Of a stretch of DNA of 64,000 nucleotides, positions 22,951 to 34,440 are shown one piece after another; the stretch's first letter is position 1, and the number at the start of each line of letters is the position of its first letter. The notes beneath the pieces are model-generated. The model had not been told where the DNA came from and ran no database searches. It was given only the letters and a program-made list of their open reading frames with translations. The translations under genes were made by a program, and so were the position numbers. Origin of the DNA: Avena insularis (Eukaryota > Streptophyta > Magnoliopsida > Poales > Poaceae); NCBI GenBank assembly GCA_023614405.1, contig CM042694.1:479295392-479359391 (forward strand), in the 5' to 3' direction.

Positions 22951-23570
22951 ACGATTTACTATCTGAGCCTTATTAAGGTGTGCTTTTTTATACAATGCGG
23001 GAGTAGTATATTTCCTTGCTTAGACATATGGCCACCTTTATCCACACGTTGTACATGCTTAGAGAATAAAACGTTGGGAGGGGAAGAGGGCAGCAGTGAA
23101 CAGAAGTTGAAGGCGGTTCCATGTCAAAGCAAAGATATGATGATTTTCTGACATGAGTTACTCCTGCGGGCTTACAGTGTACACTCTACTAGTAGTAAAT
23201 TTCAGGACCTATGCACGCAAAACAAATCGTGTGTTTTCTCTCTCCTTCCCTATGCTCCATCTCTCCTCCCCTTTCCCCTCGCGCACCGGTCCGGCTGATC
23301 TCTCTCCCCTCATCCACAGCGTGGCGCTACACACGTGTGCCTTGGTATGGCGGCTCTGTGTCTCTGGCGTGTTCGGCAGCCGCGCGTTGGTGTGGAGTAG
23401 GGACGAGGAGGAGTAAATAGGAAGGAAACCACTTTGGTCCTTGGCGGCACAAAAATTCAAACTTTTCCGGTTTTCGAAATTTTCACTTGCTTCCCAAACA
23501 TCAGGAGGGATGGTTATCCAAAAGATCTGCCAAACATTGGGAGGGAAGGAAATTTTCAACCGGTTTTGAA
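22950..23570 (+). repeat. Repeat D, copy at the end of array A
   Basis: Matches 28325-28910 almost throughout ('ttattaaggtgtgctttttta.acaatgcgggagtagtatatttc', 'gttgaaggcggttccatgtca', GTGTGCCTTGGTA.GGCGG, 'ttgcttcccaaacatcaggaggga') and the reverse complement of 3700-4240. The reading frame over the central part is open in this copy and at 28523-28990, but the two are not conserved beyond overall nucleotide similarity. Confidence 0.75.
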
Positions 23571-23960
23571 CATTGATCACATTGAATAAACGAAAAACAA
23601 AAAACAAAAGTTTTACTCATGATGTCCTATCATGTCTTGTGCACCACGTGCCATGAAAACTGTAATCATGAGTTTTGGAAAAATAGCTTCACAATATTGT
23701 CCTAACATGTGTATGGACACTATCAGGTTTATTTCAACCCGAACGACCAAGATCATCTACAGGTAAATTGCAGGTCGCTTTGAAAGTTTTATGAAAAAGC
23801 ACTTGGAGGTACCCATCGGGGAAGGGTCAATTAATATATATCAGAAACCATTGAGAGTTTTCATGACAGGTTCATCTTCTTGCTAAGATTTTGCATCCTA
23901 CTATTTAATGAAATTATGTCAAACTTTGCTCACTGTTTCATAAAATTAGGTCAAACTTTG
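23570..23960 (+). repeat. Repeat C fragment leading into array B
   Basis: Contains 'ggtcgctttgaaagttttatgaaaaagc.cttggaggtacccatcgggga' and 'cttcttgctaagattttgcatcct', matching 33230-33350 and 34255-34390. The order C then B is the same as at 32930-36446, so C-B was duplicated as a block. Confidence 0.7.
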
Positions 23961-25990
23961 CTAACTGATTAACTTTGAACATTGACCGTTGGATCAAGAC
24001 TAGCAAATCAAAACATTGCCAACCTCTTGATCTTCTTTTCCATTCTTAGCATCAAGAAAGATTCTACTGATAGTCTTTAGCACGATGAACACTAGTATGC
24101 GCAAACCTCAAAACACACAGTACTTCATTCTTACTCGGTCTTGTGCCAAATGCACGGACTTGGATGGAATTTTCATTTTTTATGAGGTCCTTGATGTAAC
24201 TTGTACTTCCACCGACCACTCAAGCACCTCTCTTACGAGACCTACCATTAGATCATCCATTCGCAATACTTATTATCTTTATCTTGTCTGTTATCTCTTA
24301 CAATACCATATATACCACCACTACATAGTGTAGGGATTAACTTATTTTGAACATTGACCGTTGGATCTCAAGACTAGCAAATCTAAACATTGATAACTGT
24401 TGGATCTTCTTTTCCATTCTTATCATCTATAAAGATTCTATTGATAGTCTTTAGCATGATGAACACTAGTATGCGCAAACCTCAAAACACACAGTACTTC
24501 ATTACTCAGTTTCAGTGTCCTTGTGATAAATGCATGGACTTGGATGCAATTTTCATTTTTTATGAGGTCCTTGATGTAAATTGTAATTCTACCCACTTTA
24601 TTAACTCTCAAGCACCTCGCTCTTACGAGACCTACCATAAGATCAGCCATTCGTAGTACTTCTTATCTTATCTTTTATCTTGTCTAATATCTCTTACAAT
24701 AACATACCACTACATAGTGTAGGGATTAACTTTGAACATATTAACCGTTGGATCAAGACTAGCAAATCCAAACATTGCTAACCATTTGATATTTTTCCCT
24801 TCTTAGCATCGAGAAAGATTCGATCTATTGATAGTCTTTAGCACGATGAATGCTAGTATGTGCAAACCTAAAAACACACAGTACTTCATTGCTTAGTGCC
24901 AGGGTCCTTGTGCTAAAATGCATGGACTTGGATGCAATTTTCATTTTTTATGAGGTTCTTGATGTAACTTGTACTTCCACCAACCGTGTTAACTCTCAAT
25001 CACCTCGCTCCTACAAGACCTACCATTAGATCGGCCATTCACAGTACTTATTATCTTTATCTTGTCTCTTATCTCTTACAATACCATATATACCACCACT
25101 ACATAGTGTAGGGATTAACTTATTTTGAACATTGACCGTTGGATCTCAAGACTGGCAAATCCAAACATTGCTAACCGTTGGATCTTCTTTTCCATTCTTA
25201 GCATCTATAAAGATTCTATTGATAGTCTTTAGCATGATGAACACTAGTATGCGCAAACCTCAAAACACACAGTACTTCATTACTCGGTTTCAGGGTGCTT
25301 GTGATAAATGCATGGACTTGGATGCAATTTTCATTTTTTATGAGGTCCTTGATGTAAATTGTAATTCTACCCACCATGGTAACTCTCAAGCACCTCGCTC
25401 TTACGATACCTACCATAATATTGGCCATTCATAGTACTTCTTATCTTATCTTTTATCTTGTCTCATATCTCTTACAATACCATAGCACTACATAGTGTAG
25501 GGATTACCTTTGAACATATTAACCGCTGGATCAAGACTAGCAAATCCAAACATTCCTAACTATTGGATCTTTTTTCCATTATTAGCATCAAGAAAGATTC
25601 GATCTATTGATAGTCTTTAGCATGATGAACGCTAGTATGCGCAAACCTAAAAACACACAGTACTTCATTGCTTAGTGTCAGAGTCCTTGTGCTAAAATGC
25701 ATGGACTTGGATGCAATTTTCATTTTTACGAGGTTCTTGATGTAACTTGTACTTCCACCGACCGTGTTAACTCTCAATCACCTTGCTCCTACGAGACCTA
25801 CCATTAGATCGTCCATTCACAGTACTTCTTATCTTACCTTTATCTTGTCTCTTATCTCTTACAATACCATGCATACCACCACTAAATAGTGTAGGGATTA
25901 ACTTATTTGAACATTGACCGTTGGATCAACACTGGCAAATCCAAACATTGCTAAACGTTGGATCTTCTTTTCCATTCTAGCATCTAGGTC
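23960..25990. repeat. Tandem array B, period about 387 bp
   Basis: The landmark ATTGACCGTTGGATC (or ATTAACCG) recurs at 23981, 24353, 24740, 25131, 25518 and 25913. Units share 'tagcatgatgaacactagtatgcgcaaacctcaaaacacacagtacttcatt', 'gcatggacttggatgcaattttcatttttta' and 'acgagacctaccat.agat'. The B unit is a diverged relative of A: both open with the paired CCGTTGGATC boxes and 'tctattgatagtctt'. Confidence 0.9.
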
Positions 25991-25994
25991 TGTA

Positions 25995-26255
25995 CTCCCT
26001 CGCTCCATCCCAAAACATAAGGCGCCTAAGGATTGGTCAAAAGTCAAACCTTACTAACTTTGACCAAATATTTAGAAAAAAATATCTACATCTACAATAT
26101 TGAATGGACATATTAACAAAACATACTTTATGGTGAATCTATTGATATTAATTTAGTACTCTAAATTTTTATATTTTTGTGTATAATCATGGTCAAACTT
26201 AAAAAATGTTGACTTTTGACTAATCCTTAGGCGCCTTATATTTTGGCGGAGGGAG
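25995..26255. mobile_element. Stowaway-like MITE, 261 bp
   Basis: Flanked by TA at 25993-25994 and 26256-26257. Ends CTCCCTCGCTCC and GGCGGAGGGAG. Inside, CATAAGGCGCCTAAGGATT and its complement AATCCTTAGGCGCCTTATA extend the terminal inverted repeat to tens of bases. AT-rich, no ORF. It sits at the end of the last B unit. Confidence 0.85.
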
Positions 26256-26256
26256 T

Positions 26257-26570
26257 ACTATTCAACACGAATCCAGTTGCTCTATCCATTGGATCTAACA
26301 GCCCAACGGTCATGATTAGTGCTATGGATCCAATTCAAATTGCTCCACTATAGTAGTATAAGTAGAGAGAATATAGTCTGCTGTGCTATGAAACTTTGGG
26401 GGTGGTGACATGATGGTTCTAGAACATGCATGGTGGAGTTTGCTCTAGGTACTATTCAATACGAATCCAGCTTCTCTGAACCACTAGATCCAACAGCCCA
26501 ATGGTCAGGATTGGTGCTATGGATCCAATTCAAAACTGCTCCACTATAGTAGTAGAGATAGAGATATCTT
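26257..26570. repeat. Tandem duplication of about 194 bp
   Basis: 'tactattcaa.acgaatccag' begins both 26257 and 26451, and each copy continues with 'atc.aacagcccaa.ggtca' and 'gctatggatccaattcaaa...ctgctccactatagtagta'. The box GATCCAACAG is an inverted, diverged CCGTTGGATC-like motif. Confidence 0.7.
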
Positions 26571-28324
26571 ATCTTACTACTATATAGTGTACGAATAACT
26601 TTGAATATTGACCGTTGGATCAAGACTCGTGAATCCCAACATTTCCAGCCGTTGGATCTTCTTTTCCATTCTAGCATCTAGAAGATTCTATTGATAGTCT
26701 TCAGCATAATGAATGCTATGCACAAACCTCAAAACACACTTCTCCATCATACTAGAATCTTCTCCCTCGTAGCTAATAATTGTTGACTTCTACATGATCT
26801 TATCTTATCTTACCACTATATAGTGTACGGATAACATTGAATGTTGACCATTGGATCAAGACTCGTGAATCCCAGCATTTCTAGCCATTGGATCTTCTTT
26901 TCCATTCTAGCATCTAGAAGATTCTATTGATAGTCTTCGGCATAATGAATGCTATGCGCAAACCTCAAAACACACTTCTCCGTCATACTAGAAGCTTCTC
27001 CCTTGTTTCTCCAGACCATGTTATCAAAAAAATCATGTGTTAGGTAGCTTATAATCTTTGACTTCTACATGATGATACAAAGTACAAGGACCAAATGTAC
27101 ACCCATACTTTATAGATGTTGATCAAATTTATAATTTTTTGTGCTTTACCAATTATAAGTGTATATAGTGATGATATGTCATACGTCTACTATCTGAGTC
27201 TCACGTGCAACTTACTAGTAGCTAATAAACCTTGACTTCTACATGATCTTGCCACTATATAGTGTACAAACAACTTTGAATATTGACCGTTGGATCAAGA
27301 CTCGCGAATCCCAACATTTCTAGTCGCTGGATCTTCTTTTGCATTCTAGCATCTTGAAGATTCTATTGATAGTCTTCATTATAAACCACTATATAGTGTA
27401 CGAATAACTTTGAATATTGACTGTTGGATCAAGACTCATGAATCCCAGCTTTTCGAGCCGGTGGATCTTCTTTTCCATCCTATCATCTAGAAGATTCTAT
27501 TGATAGTCTTCGGCATAATGAATGCTATGCACAACCTCAAAACACACTTCTCCATCCTACTAGAATCTTCTCCCTTGTTTCTCTAGCCCATGTTATCAAA
27601 AATTTCATGTGTTAGGTAGCTAATAATCTTTTACTTCTACATGATGATACAAAGTACAAGGACCAAATATATACACCCATAATTTATAGATGTTGATCAA
27701 ATTTATATATTTTTTTGCTTTACCAATTTATAGATGTTGATCAAATTCCTGGTTAACTCCTTTCTATTTAAGATTTTTAATCTTGATAATTTAACAAAAA
27801 TTAGCTCAAACTTGAGCTACAAGTAAGCGCGATAGATTTTTCTTTAATTAAATTTATCTTTGGAGGTAGATGGACGCATCTTATTGTAGTAATCAGTACC
27901 ACCGGTATGAGTTTCCAACTATCAGGAAAGAACATTCTCTATTTTTTGAGTGATGATGAGATTAGTGTATGAATAACTTTGAATGTTGACCATTGGATCA
28001 AAACTCGCGAATCCCAGCATTTCTAGCCGTTGGATCATATTTTGCATTCTAGCATCTAGAAGATTCTATTGATAGTCTTGAACACAATGAATGCACTATG
28101 CATAAACCTCTCCAAACACACTTCTCGATCATACTAGAATCTTCTCCCTCGTTTCTATAGATCATGTTACCAAAAGTTTCAAGTGTTAGGTAGCTAATAA
28201 TCTTTGACTTCTACACATGATGATACAAAGTACAAGGACCAAATATACACACATACTTTATACAGTAGATGTTGATCAAATTTATAATTTTTTTGCTTTA
28301 TATAATTTTATATAGTGATGATAT
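26570..28324. repeat. Tandem array A, second block
   Basis: Same units as 18546-22950; the landmark recurs near 26608, 26847, 27287, 27418 and 27988, with the short-copy and long-copy alternation and the 'gatgatgagattagtgta' variant. Followed by repeat D, as in the first block. Confidence 0.85.
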
Positions 28325-28910
28325 GTCATACAATTTACTATCTGATCCTTATTAAGGTGTGCTTTTTTACACAATGCGGGAGTAGTATATTTCTTTGCTT
28401 AGACATATGATCACCTCTGTCCACATGCTGAGAGAATAAAACGTTGGCAGGGGAAGAGGGTAGCAGCAAAGAGAAGTTGAAGGCGGTTCCATGTCAGAGC
28501 AAAGTGATGATCGGTTTCTGACATGAGGTACTCCTGCGGCCTTATAGTGTACACTCTACTAGTAGTAAATTTCAGGACCTATGCATGCAAAACAAATCAT
28601 GTGTTTTCTCTCACCTTTCCTATGCTCCATCCCTACTCCCATTTCCCCTCGCGCACCGGTCCGGCTAATCTCTCTCCCCTCGTCCACAGCGTGGTGCTAC
28701 GCACGTGTGCCTTGGTACGGCGGCTCTGTGTCTCTGGCGTGTTCGGCAGCTGCACATTGGTGTGGAGTAGGGACGAGGAGGAGTACATAGTAAGGAAACC
28801 ACTTTGGTCCTTGGCGGAAAAAAATTCAAACTTTTCCGGTTTTCGAAATTTTCACTTGCTTCCCAAACATCAGGAGGGAAGGTTATCCAAAAGATCAGCC
28901 AAACATCAGG
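28325..28910 (+). repeat. Repeat D, copy after second array A
   Basis: Near-identical layout to 22950-23570. A 155-codon frame at 28523-28990 runs through it and ends in unrelated sequence; the equivalent frame at 23153-23416 stops earlier. Considered non-coding. The conserved core contains CACGTG (GCACGTGTGCC), a G-box-like palindrome present in all D copies. Confidence 0.7.
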
Positions 28911-29500
28911 TTTATTTCTACCCGAATGACCAAGCTCATCAAGGCCATATTGACATCATAGTTTACAATTTGATAGAGTTCCCACGATAGTTTGGTAGAT
29001 GGGTGCATCTTGGCGTAGTAAGCATTGTTGCATGTGGGAGTTTCCAACAATTAGGAAAAAAAATAATTTCAATTTTCCCAGTGAGGACGGTGATGTTTTT
29101 TTGTGAAGAAAGTCCAAATAATATGGTTCAGAGTGCCACAAGCCACACACACTGTAGTTGATCATGGTTCCTATCTAACTTCGGCTAAAAGTTTACATAT
29201 TATGATGGGTCGTGACATGCGGTATTAGTACACATACTACAGTACTACGTAGTAGATTTTATGTCTCCTTCGCCCCCCTCTCACCATCCATCCACTATCC
29301 TCTCCATTTGTACTTCCTTCCCGTGTAAGCTTTCACACAATGATTATACTTCTAGTCTAAGATGCAGTGGTGCAGAAAAAGATGAGGCCCACACCATACC
29401 ACCATCAATCAAGTTCGATGACGCAACTTTGTGAAGAGTATACGTATACTAGTAGTACTATAGCTAGGTAAGTATGTACTACTATAGACACTTAATTTTT
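28910..29500. repeat. Diverged C repeat and unannotated DNA
   Basis: 28990-29170 is a diverged C unit ('gtagatgggtgcatcttg.cgtagtaa', 'gggagtttccaac', 'gaagaaagtcca'). 29170-29500 shows nothing recognisable. Confidence 0.45.
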
Positions 29501-29504
29501 AACG

Positions 29505-29665
29505 GGGACCTTGAGGAGGAGGCCGAAGACGATGACAGGGAGTAGGCTGAGGATGATGGGGGGGAGGAGGCCGAGGACGATGACGAGGAGGTCTCTTCCC
29601 GCCCCCACCGAAGAAGCGTGCCCGAGTGCAAAATTAAATGGCGTCGAGAGAAGAGGCGGGCATTA
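29505..29665 (+). pseudogene. Acidic coding-like remnant
   Basis: One frame reads DLEEEAEDDDRE, a stop, AEDDGGEEAEDDDEE, then a basic VSSRPHRRSVPE segment. The EAEDDD block is duplicated. This looks like the acidic tail of a nuclear or transposon-derived protein but is too short to assign, and no flanking exon is evident. It could equally be a purine-rich low-complexity tract. Confidence 0.2.
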
Positions 29666-29797
29666 TACTATATCTCATAATTAAGTACTCCGGATAATTT
29701 GTCTTAGAGTGCACTCACAGTATTCTAGCAAAATATAGATAATTTCCACCGCATGTTAGTACTATATGAAAATACTTATTTCAATGTGTGTCATGAT
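29666..29797. other. No feature seen
   Basis: AT-rich spacer between the acidic remnant and the E duplication, without recognisable repeat or ORF. Confidence 0.3.
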
Positions 29798-30792
29798 ACA
29801 TGGTTTTTTTTGCAGGAGGGGGGTAGGGTGGTAATGATATATAGTTGAAACTTAAATGGTGTCCTCTTATATTTGTTCTTGTTTGGACGAAAACTACAAA
29901 CATGGATTTGGACAACTTTCGAAAAACTTGCTACACAATATGGTCATAACCATGTACGAACATTGTTCACATTTTAAGCCAAGTTATAAATGTCAAGGTC
30001 ATATCTGCATCACTCGTCCCGTTTATTGGGATAAATTAAAGAAAAGTAAAGAAAACAATAAAAATACTAAGCACTTATGTATGGTGTCCTCTTCCGTAAA
30101 TGATAAACATGAATTTTGACAAGGTTTAAAAACACTTCTTCACAATATGACCAGCGATGTGTAACATACTCCCTCCGTCTCAAAATAGATGTCTCAAAAT
30201 TGTTTAAATTTGGATGTATCTAGCCACTATCTAGTCTAGATACATCTAAATTTATAAAAAATGCGACATCTATTTTGAGACAGAGGGAGTACTTGGGTTT
30301 CAAGTTAAATAATGACAAAGGTCGTGTCCATTTCGGGTAGACGGGGTGCATCTTGGCATGTCATACTAATATTGTTAGTTGGACTTTTCTAATTTTATGT
30401 ATAGAATTTTGTTAAATTATTTAGAAGTGCCACATATAATTATTTTTTAGAGAAAAGGCAAAGAGTATGGCTCCGAATGCCACAACACACTAAATTTCAC
30501 ACAAAATAGTGTATGTTTCATGGTTAACAAGTTTCATGAATTTTCAGGCCTTCTAGCTAATTTCGCATAATTAAATGACATATTGTCAATAAAACCGAAG
30601 TAGGTAAATTTTGAACTACACGTGTGCGATAGATTGCTTGTAAATTTGTAAGAAATTCATATACTACTAATTATTGCACCGACGCAGTCATACTGAAAAC
30701 GGACTATTGTTTTGAAAGATACAACTTCTTTGTATAAATTTTCATGCTGACACATCTAACCATGTTTCAAAAAAGTGAAAGAAATAAGTGTC
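29798..30792 (+). repeat. Tandem duplication E, first copy (995 bp)
   Basis: Begins CATGGTTTTTTTTGC and aligns over its length with 30793-31787 at high identity. It contains a Stowaway MITE (30169-30289) and a diverged C-repeat copy. The 87-codon frame at 29856-30119 is also present in the second copy, but most differences between the two change the amino acid, which argues against coding constraint. Confidence 0.9.
30169..30289. mobile_element. Stowaway-like MITE, 121 bp
   Basis: TA at 30167-30168 and 30290-30291. Ends CTCCCTCCGTCTCAAAATAG and CTATTTTGAGACAGAGGGAG form a terminal inverted repeat with one mismatch; the central arms (GGATGTATCTAG / CTAGATACATC) extend the foldback over nearly the whole element. 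Confidence 0.9.
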
Positions 30793-31787
30793 CATGGTTT
30801 TTTTTGCGGGAGGGGGGTGGGGTGGTAATGATATATAGTTGAAACTTAAATGGTGTCCTCTTATATTTGTGCTTGTTTGGACGAAAACTACAAACATGGA
30901 TTTGGACAACTTTCGAAAAACTTGCTACACAATATGGTCATAACCATGTATGAACATTGTTCACATTTTAAGCCAAGTTATCAATATCAAGGTCATATCT
31001 GCATCACTCGTCCCGTTTATTGGGATAAATTAAAAAAAAGTAAAGAAAACAATAAAAATGTTAAGCACTTATGTGTGGTGTTCTCTTTCGTAAATGATAA
31101 ACATGAATTTTGACAAGGTTTAAAAACACTTCTTCACAATATGACCAGCGATGTGTAACATACTCCCTCCGTCTCAAAATAGATGTCTCAAAATTGTTTA
31201 AATTTGGATGTATCTAGCCACTATCTAGTCTAGATACATCTAAATTTATAAAAAATTGCGACATCTATTTTGAGACGGAGGGAGTATTTGGGTTTCAAGT
31301 TAAATAATGACAAAGGTCGTGTCCATTTTGGGTAGACGGGGTGCATCTTGGCATGGCATACTAATATTGTTAGTTGGACTTTTCTAATTTTATGTATAGA
31401 ATTTTGTTAAATTATTTAGAAGTGCCACATATAATTATTTTTTAGAGAAAAGGCAAAGAGTATGGCTCTGAATGCCACAACACACTAAATTTCACACAAA
31501 ATAGTGTATGTTTCATGGTTAATAAGTTTCATGAATTTTCAGGCCTTCTAGCTAATTTCGCATAATTAAATGACATTTTGTCAATAAATCCAAAGTAGGT
31601 AAATTTTGAACTACAAGTGTGCGATAGATTGCTTGTAAATTTGTAAGAAATTCATATAGTACTAATTATTACACCGACGCAGTCATACTGAAAACCGACT
31701 ATTGTTTTGAAAGATACAACTTCTTTGTATGAATTTTCATGCTGACACATCTGACCATGTTTCAAAAAAGTAAAAGAAAATAAAAAA
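30793..31787 (+). repeat. Tandem duplication E, second copy
   Basis: Directly abuts the first copy. Both contain the same MITE at the same offset, so the duplication followed the MITE insertion. The frame at 30850-31113 corresponds to 29856-30119. Confidence 0.9.
31163..31284. mobile_element. Stowaway-like MITE, 122 bp (duplicated with E)
   Basis: TA at 31161-31162 and 31285-31286. Same element as 30169-30289, copied as part of unit E; here the right end reads GACGGAGGGAG without the mismatch. Confidence 0.9.
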
Positions 31788-31937
31788 ACATGCACACAGC
31801 CTTTTAGTAGTACTCCTATTAAAAATTCATACTTGTAAAATAGTAAAGACGGTGCTGTTAAAGTTTTAATACAAGGGACCTAGGCACCTTCACCAACTCT
31901 CCACAATTAACCTTTCTTCCTCTTAGACTTTGTAGCT

Positions 31938-32491
31938 ATGGCTCCGAAGACCGGAGCTCCCTGTGGGAAGAAGAAGACCCAAGTGGTGGCGACAAAGGCC
32001 GTGGAGAAAAGGAAGTCATGTCACCGGCTTCCTAATCCTTCTCTGGCCACTCCAAGTCGTGTCTCGCACCAGGCAGCCGCAGGAAGAAGCAGTTGTCGAG
32101 GTCCGTCAAGACCGGGCTGCATTTCCCCGTCGGTCGGATCGGGCGCTACCTCAAGGAGGGTCGGTACTCCCAGCGCATAGGCTTCAGGGCTCCCGTCTAC
32201 CTCGTAGCCGTTCTCGAGTACCTCACCACCGAGGTGCTGGAGCTCATTGGGCAAGTCGTGAAGGACAGCAAGAAGATCTGCATCATCCTGAGGCACGTGA
32301 TTCTCGGTGTCATGCGCGACGAGGAGCTCAGCAAGCTGCTGGCCGGTGTTACCATCGCGCACAGCGGCGTGCTGCCCAGCATCCACGAGTCCCTGCTTCA
32401 TGATGGTACCACGGAGGACGCAGCCAAGTTGCCAGCATAGGATGCTGCCAAGTCGCCTGAGAAGACCGCGGAATCCCCTAGAAGTCGTTAA
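31938..32491 (+). pseudogene. Histone H2A pseudogene (SPKK-tail type)
   Basis: Histone H2A forms the H2A-H2B dimer of the nucleosome. A frame from 32093 reads [19 protein letters not shown], then GAPVYL-like, [12 protein letters not shown], a DEEL acidic-patch segment and LLAGVTIAH, the whole histone fold. A TAG at 32438-32440 interrupts the tail, which continues in frame with AAKSPEKTAESPR to TAA at 32489-32491, resembling the SPKK tails of plant H2A.W-type proteins. The ATG at 31938 is in another frame (MAPKTGAPCGKKK...), so a frameshift lies between about 32000 and 32090. Conserved residues are altered (P of IIPRH is L; the NAARDNKK block is changed). No intron is apparent; retroposition is possible but no poly(A) is seen. 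Not expected to work. Confidence 0.85.
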
Positions 32492-32653
32492 GTTGTACTA
32501 CTAGTCTGTATGTGTTTGGGTTTGCTATGTTTGTAGTTTGGTTAATCATTAGTGTTAATGTAATATTCAGATCTGTGATGCTAAGAAAAAGCTTGTGAGG
32601 ATTCTAAAAAATGTTGTTTTCCTAATCTTATCCTATACTCCATTTATTTAATA
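32492..32653. other. 3' flank of H2A pseudogene
   Basis: AT-rich sequence with 'gtttgctatgtttgtagtttggtt', plausibly the old 3' UTR. No clear polyadenylation signal or feature. Confidence 0.3.
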
Positions 32654-32822
32654 CTCACTCTGTTCAGAAATATAAGACGTTTTAGCTTTGTGAAATGAAT
32701 GTATCTAGACACCTTTTAGTGTATAGGTTCACTCTGAACCTCTACGAACCTATACACTAAAAGACGTCTAGATACATTTGATTCACAAAGATAAAACATC
32801 TTATATTTCTAAACGGAGGGAG
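32654..32822. mobile_element. Stowaway-like MITE, 169 bp
   Basis: TA at 32652-32653 and 32823-32824. Ends CTCACTCTGTTCAGAAATAT and ATATTTCTAAACGGAGGGAG; interior AATGTATCTAGACACCTTTT is mirrored by AAAGACGTCTAGATACATTT. Athos/Thalos-like by appearance. Confidence 0.85.
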
Positions 32823-32929
32823 TATTACTCATCATATTAGGTTTAGTCAAAGTTAACCGTTACAAAGTTTGACCAACTATATACACTATTAAATAGTATA
32901 CTCATTGAAAAAAATCAATATACAGTAAA

Positions 32930-34440
32930 CAATGTCGTCGGTGTGAGTTTCTAACTATCAGGAAAGAACATTCAATTCTCAATTTTCCGAGAGATGACAA
33001 GCGAGGTTGTTATTTTTCATCAAGAAAGTCCAAAGAATGTGGATCTGAATGCTCTAATCCAGGTTTTTCGACATATATATAGTGGACCGACATGTTGTAC
33101 TAACGATACCCATGTTTTCTGTGCTTTCAAACTTCCTATCTAACTCTGCCAACTTGAATGACTTTATCCCGATTTATCGAAATTATATTAGGTTGAATTT
33201 GAACTACAAGTAAATTGTAGGTTGCTTTGAAAGTTTCATGAAAAAGCTTTTGGAGGTACCCTTCTGGGGAGGGGTGAATTAATATATCAGAAACCACTAT
33301 GAGCTTTGATGATAGGTTCAACTTCTTTCTAAGATTTTGCATCTTGACAATTTAACAAAATTAAGTCAGAATTGAGCTACATGTAAGCACAATAGATTGC
33401 TCTTAAATTAAATGTGTTTTCGAAGGTAGATGGGTGCATCTTCTTGTAGTAAACAATGTCATCGGTGTGAGTTTCCAACTATCAGGAAAGACCATTATCA
33501 ATTTTCTGAGTGATGTCAAGATTATTCTCTCTCGTAAAGGAAGTTTGAAGAATATCGATCTAAATGCTAGAAGCCAAGTTTTCACACATATATATATATA
33601 GTGTACCAAAATATTGTTCTTATGATTTCCTGTGTTTTATGAATTCTCAAACTCGCTACCTAACTTCGCCCACTTGAATGACCTTATGTATATTTATCAA
33701 AATCAGGTCAAATTTGAACTACTACAAGCAAATTGTAGGTTACTGTGAAACTTTAATGAAAAAGCTTTTGAAGGTACCCATTGGGGGTCACAATTAATAT
33801 ATGAGAAACCATCCAACGAGATTTTTTAACGACAAATTCAACTTCTTGCTAAGATTTTGCATCTTGCCAGTTTACCAAAACTAGGACAAACTTTATCTAC
33901 AAGTAAGTGCAATAGATTTCTCTTGATTTAAAAGTCTTTTCGGAGGTAGATATAGGTGCATCTTCTTGTAGTAGACAATGCCACCAGTGTGAGTTTCCAA
34001 CTATCTTAGGAAAGACCATTCTTAATTTTTTGAGTGATGACTAGATTGTTCTTTCCCCTAAAGAAAGTCCAAAGACTATGGATCTGAAAGCCACAAACAA
34101 AGTTTTCACACATATATAGTGGAACAACATGATGCACTTACGAGTTACCATGTTTTATCAGTTCTCAAATTTCCAAGCTAACTTCACCGACTTGAATGAT
34201 TTTTTGTCGATTTATCGAAATTAGGTAAAATTTGGACTACTACAGGTAAATTGTAGGTTGCTTTGAAAGTTCTACAAAAAAGCTCTTGGAGGTACCCATC
34301 GGGGGGAGGGTCAATTAATGTATATCAGAAACCACCGGGAGTTTTGACGACATGTTCATCTTCTTGCTAAGATTTTGCATCCTAAGTATTTAATGAAATT
34401 GGGTCAAACTTTGCTCACTGTTTCATGAAATTACATCAAA
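32930..34440 (+). repeat. Tandem array C, period about 523 bp
   Basis: GTGTGAGTTTC(T/C)AACTATC recurs at 32941, 33465 and 33987 (spacings 524 and 522). Each unit continues with 'aggaaaga.cattctcaattttc.gagtgatg', 'aaagaaagtccaaagaatgtgga', 'cacacatatatatagtg', 'aaattgtaggttgctttgaaagttt' and 'ggaggtacccat.gggg'. Single diverged copies are scattered over 3163-34440. Non-coding. Confidence 0.85.

Noticed and set aside
26260..26570. Possible promoter with ACTATAGTAG elements
   Set aside because: Part of a 194-bp tandem duplication with no downstream gene.
28523..28990. 155-codon ORF on plus strand
   Set aside because: Lies in repeat D and runs out into unrelated sequence; the same frame stops earlier in the 22950-23570 copy and no domain is visible.
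29856..31113. Paired 87-codon ORFs in the two E copies
   Set aside because: Copies differ mainly by amino-acid-changing substitutions (S/A, K/Q, C/Y, T/V, M/V, S/F twice), so no purifying selection; similarity comes from the recent duplication.
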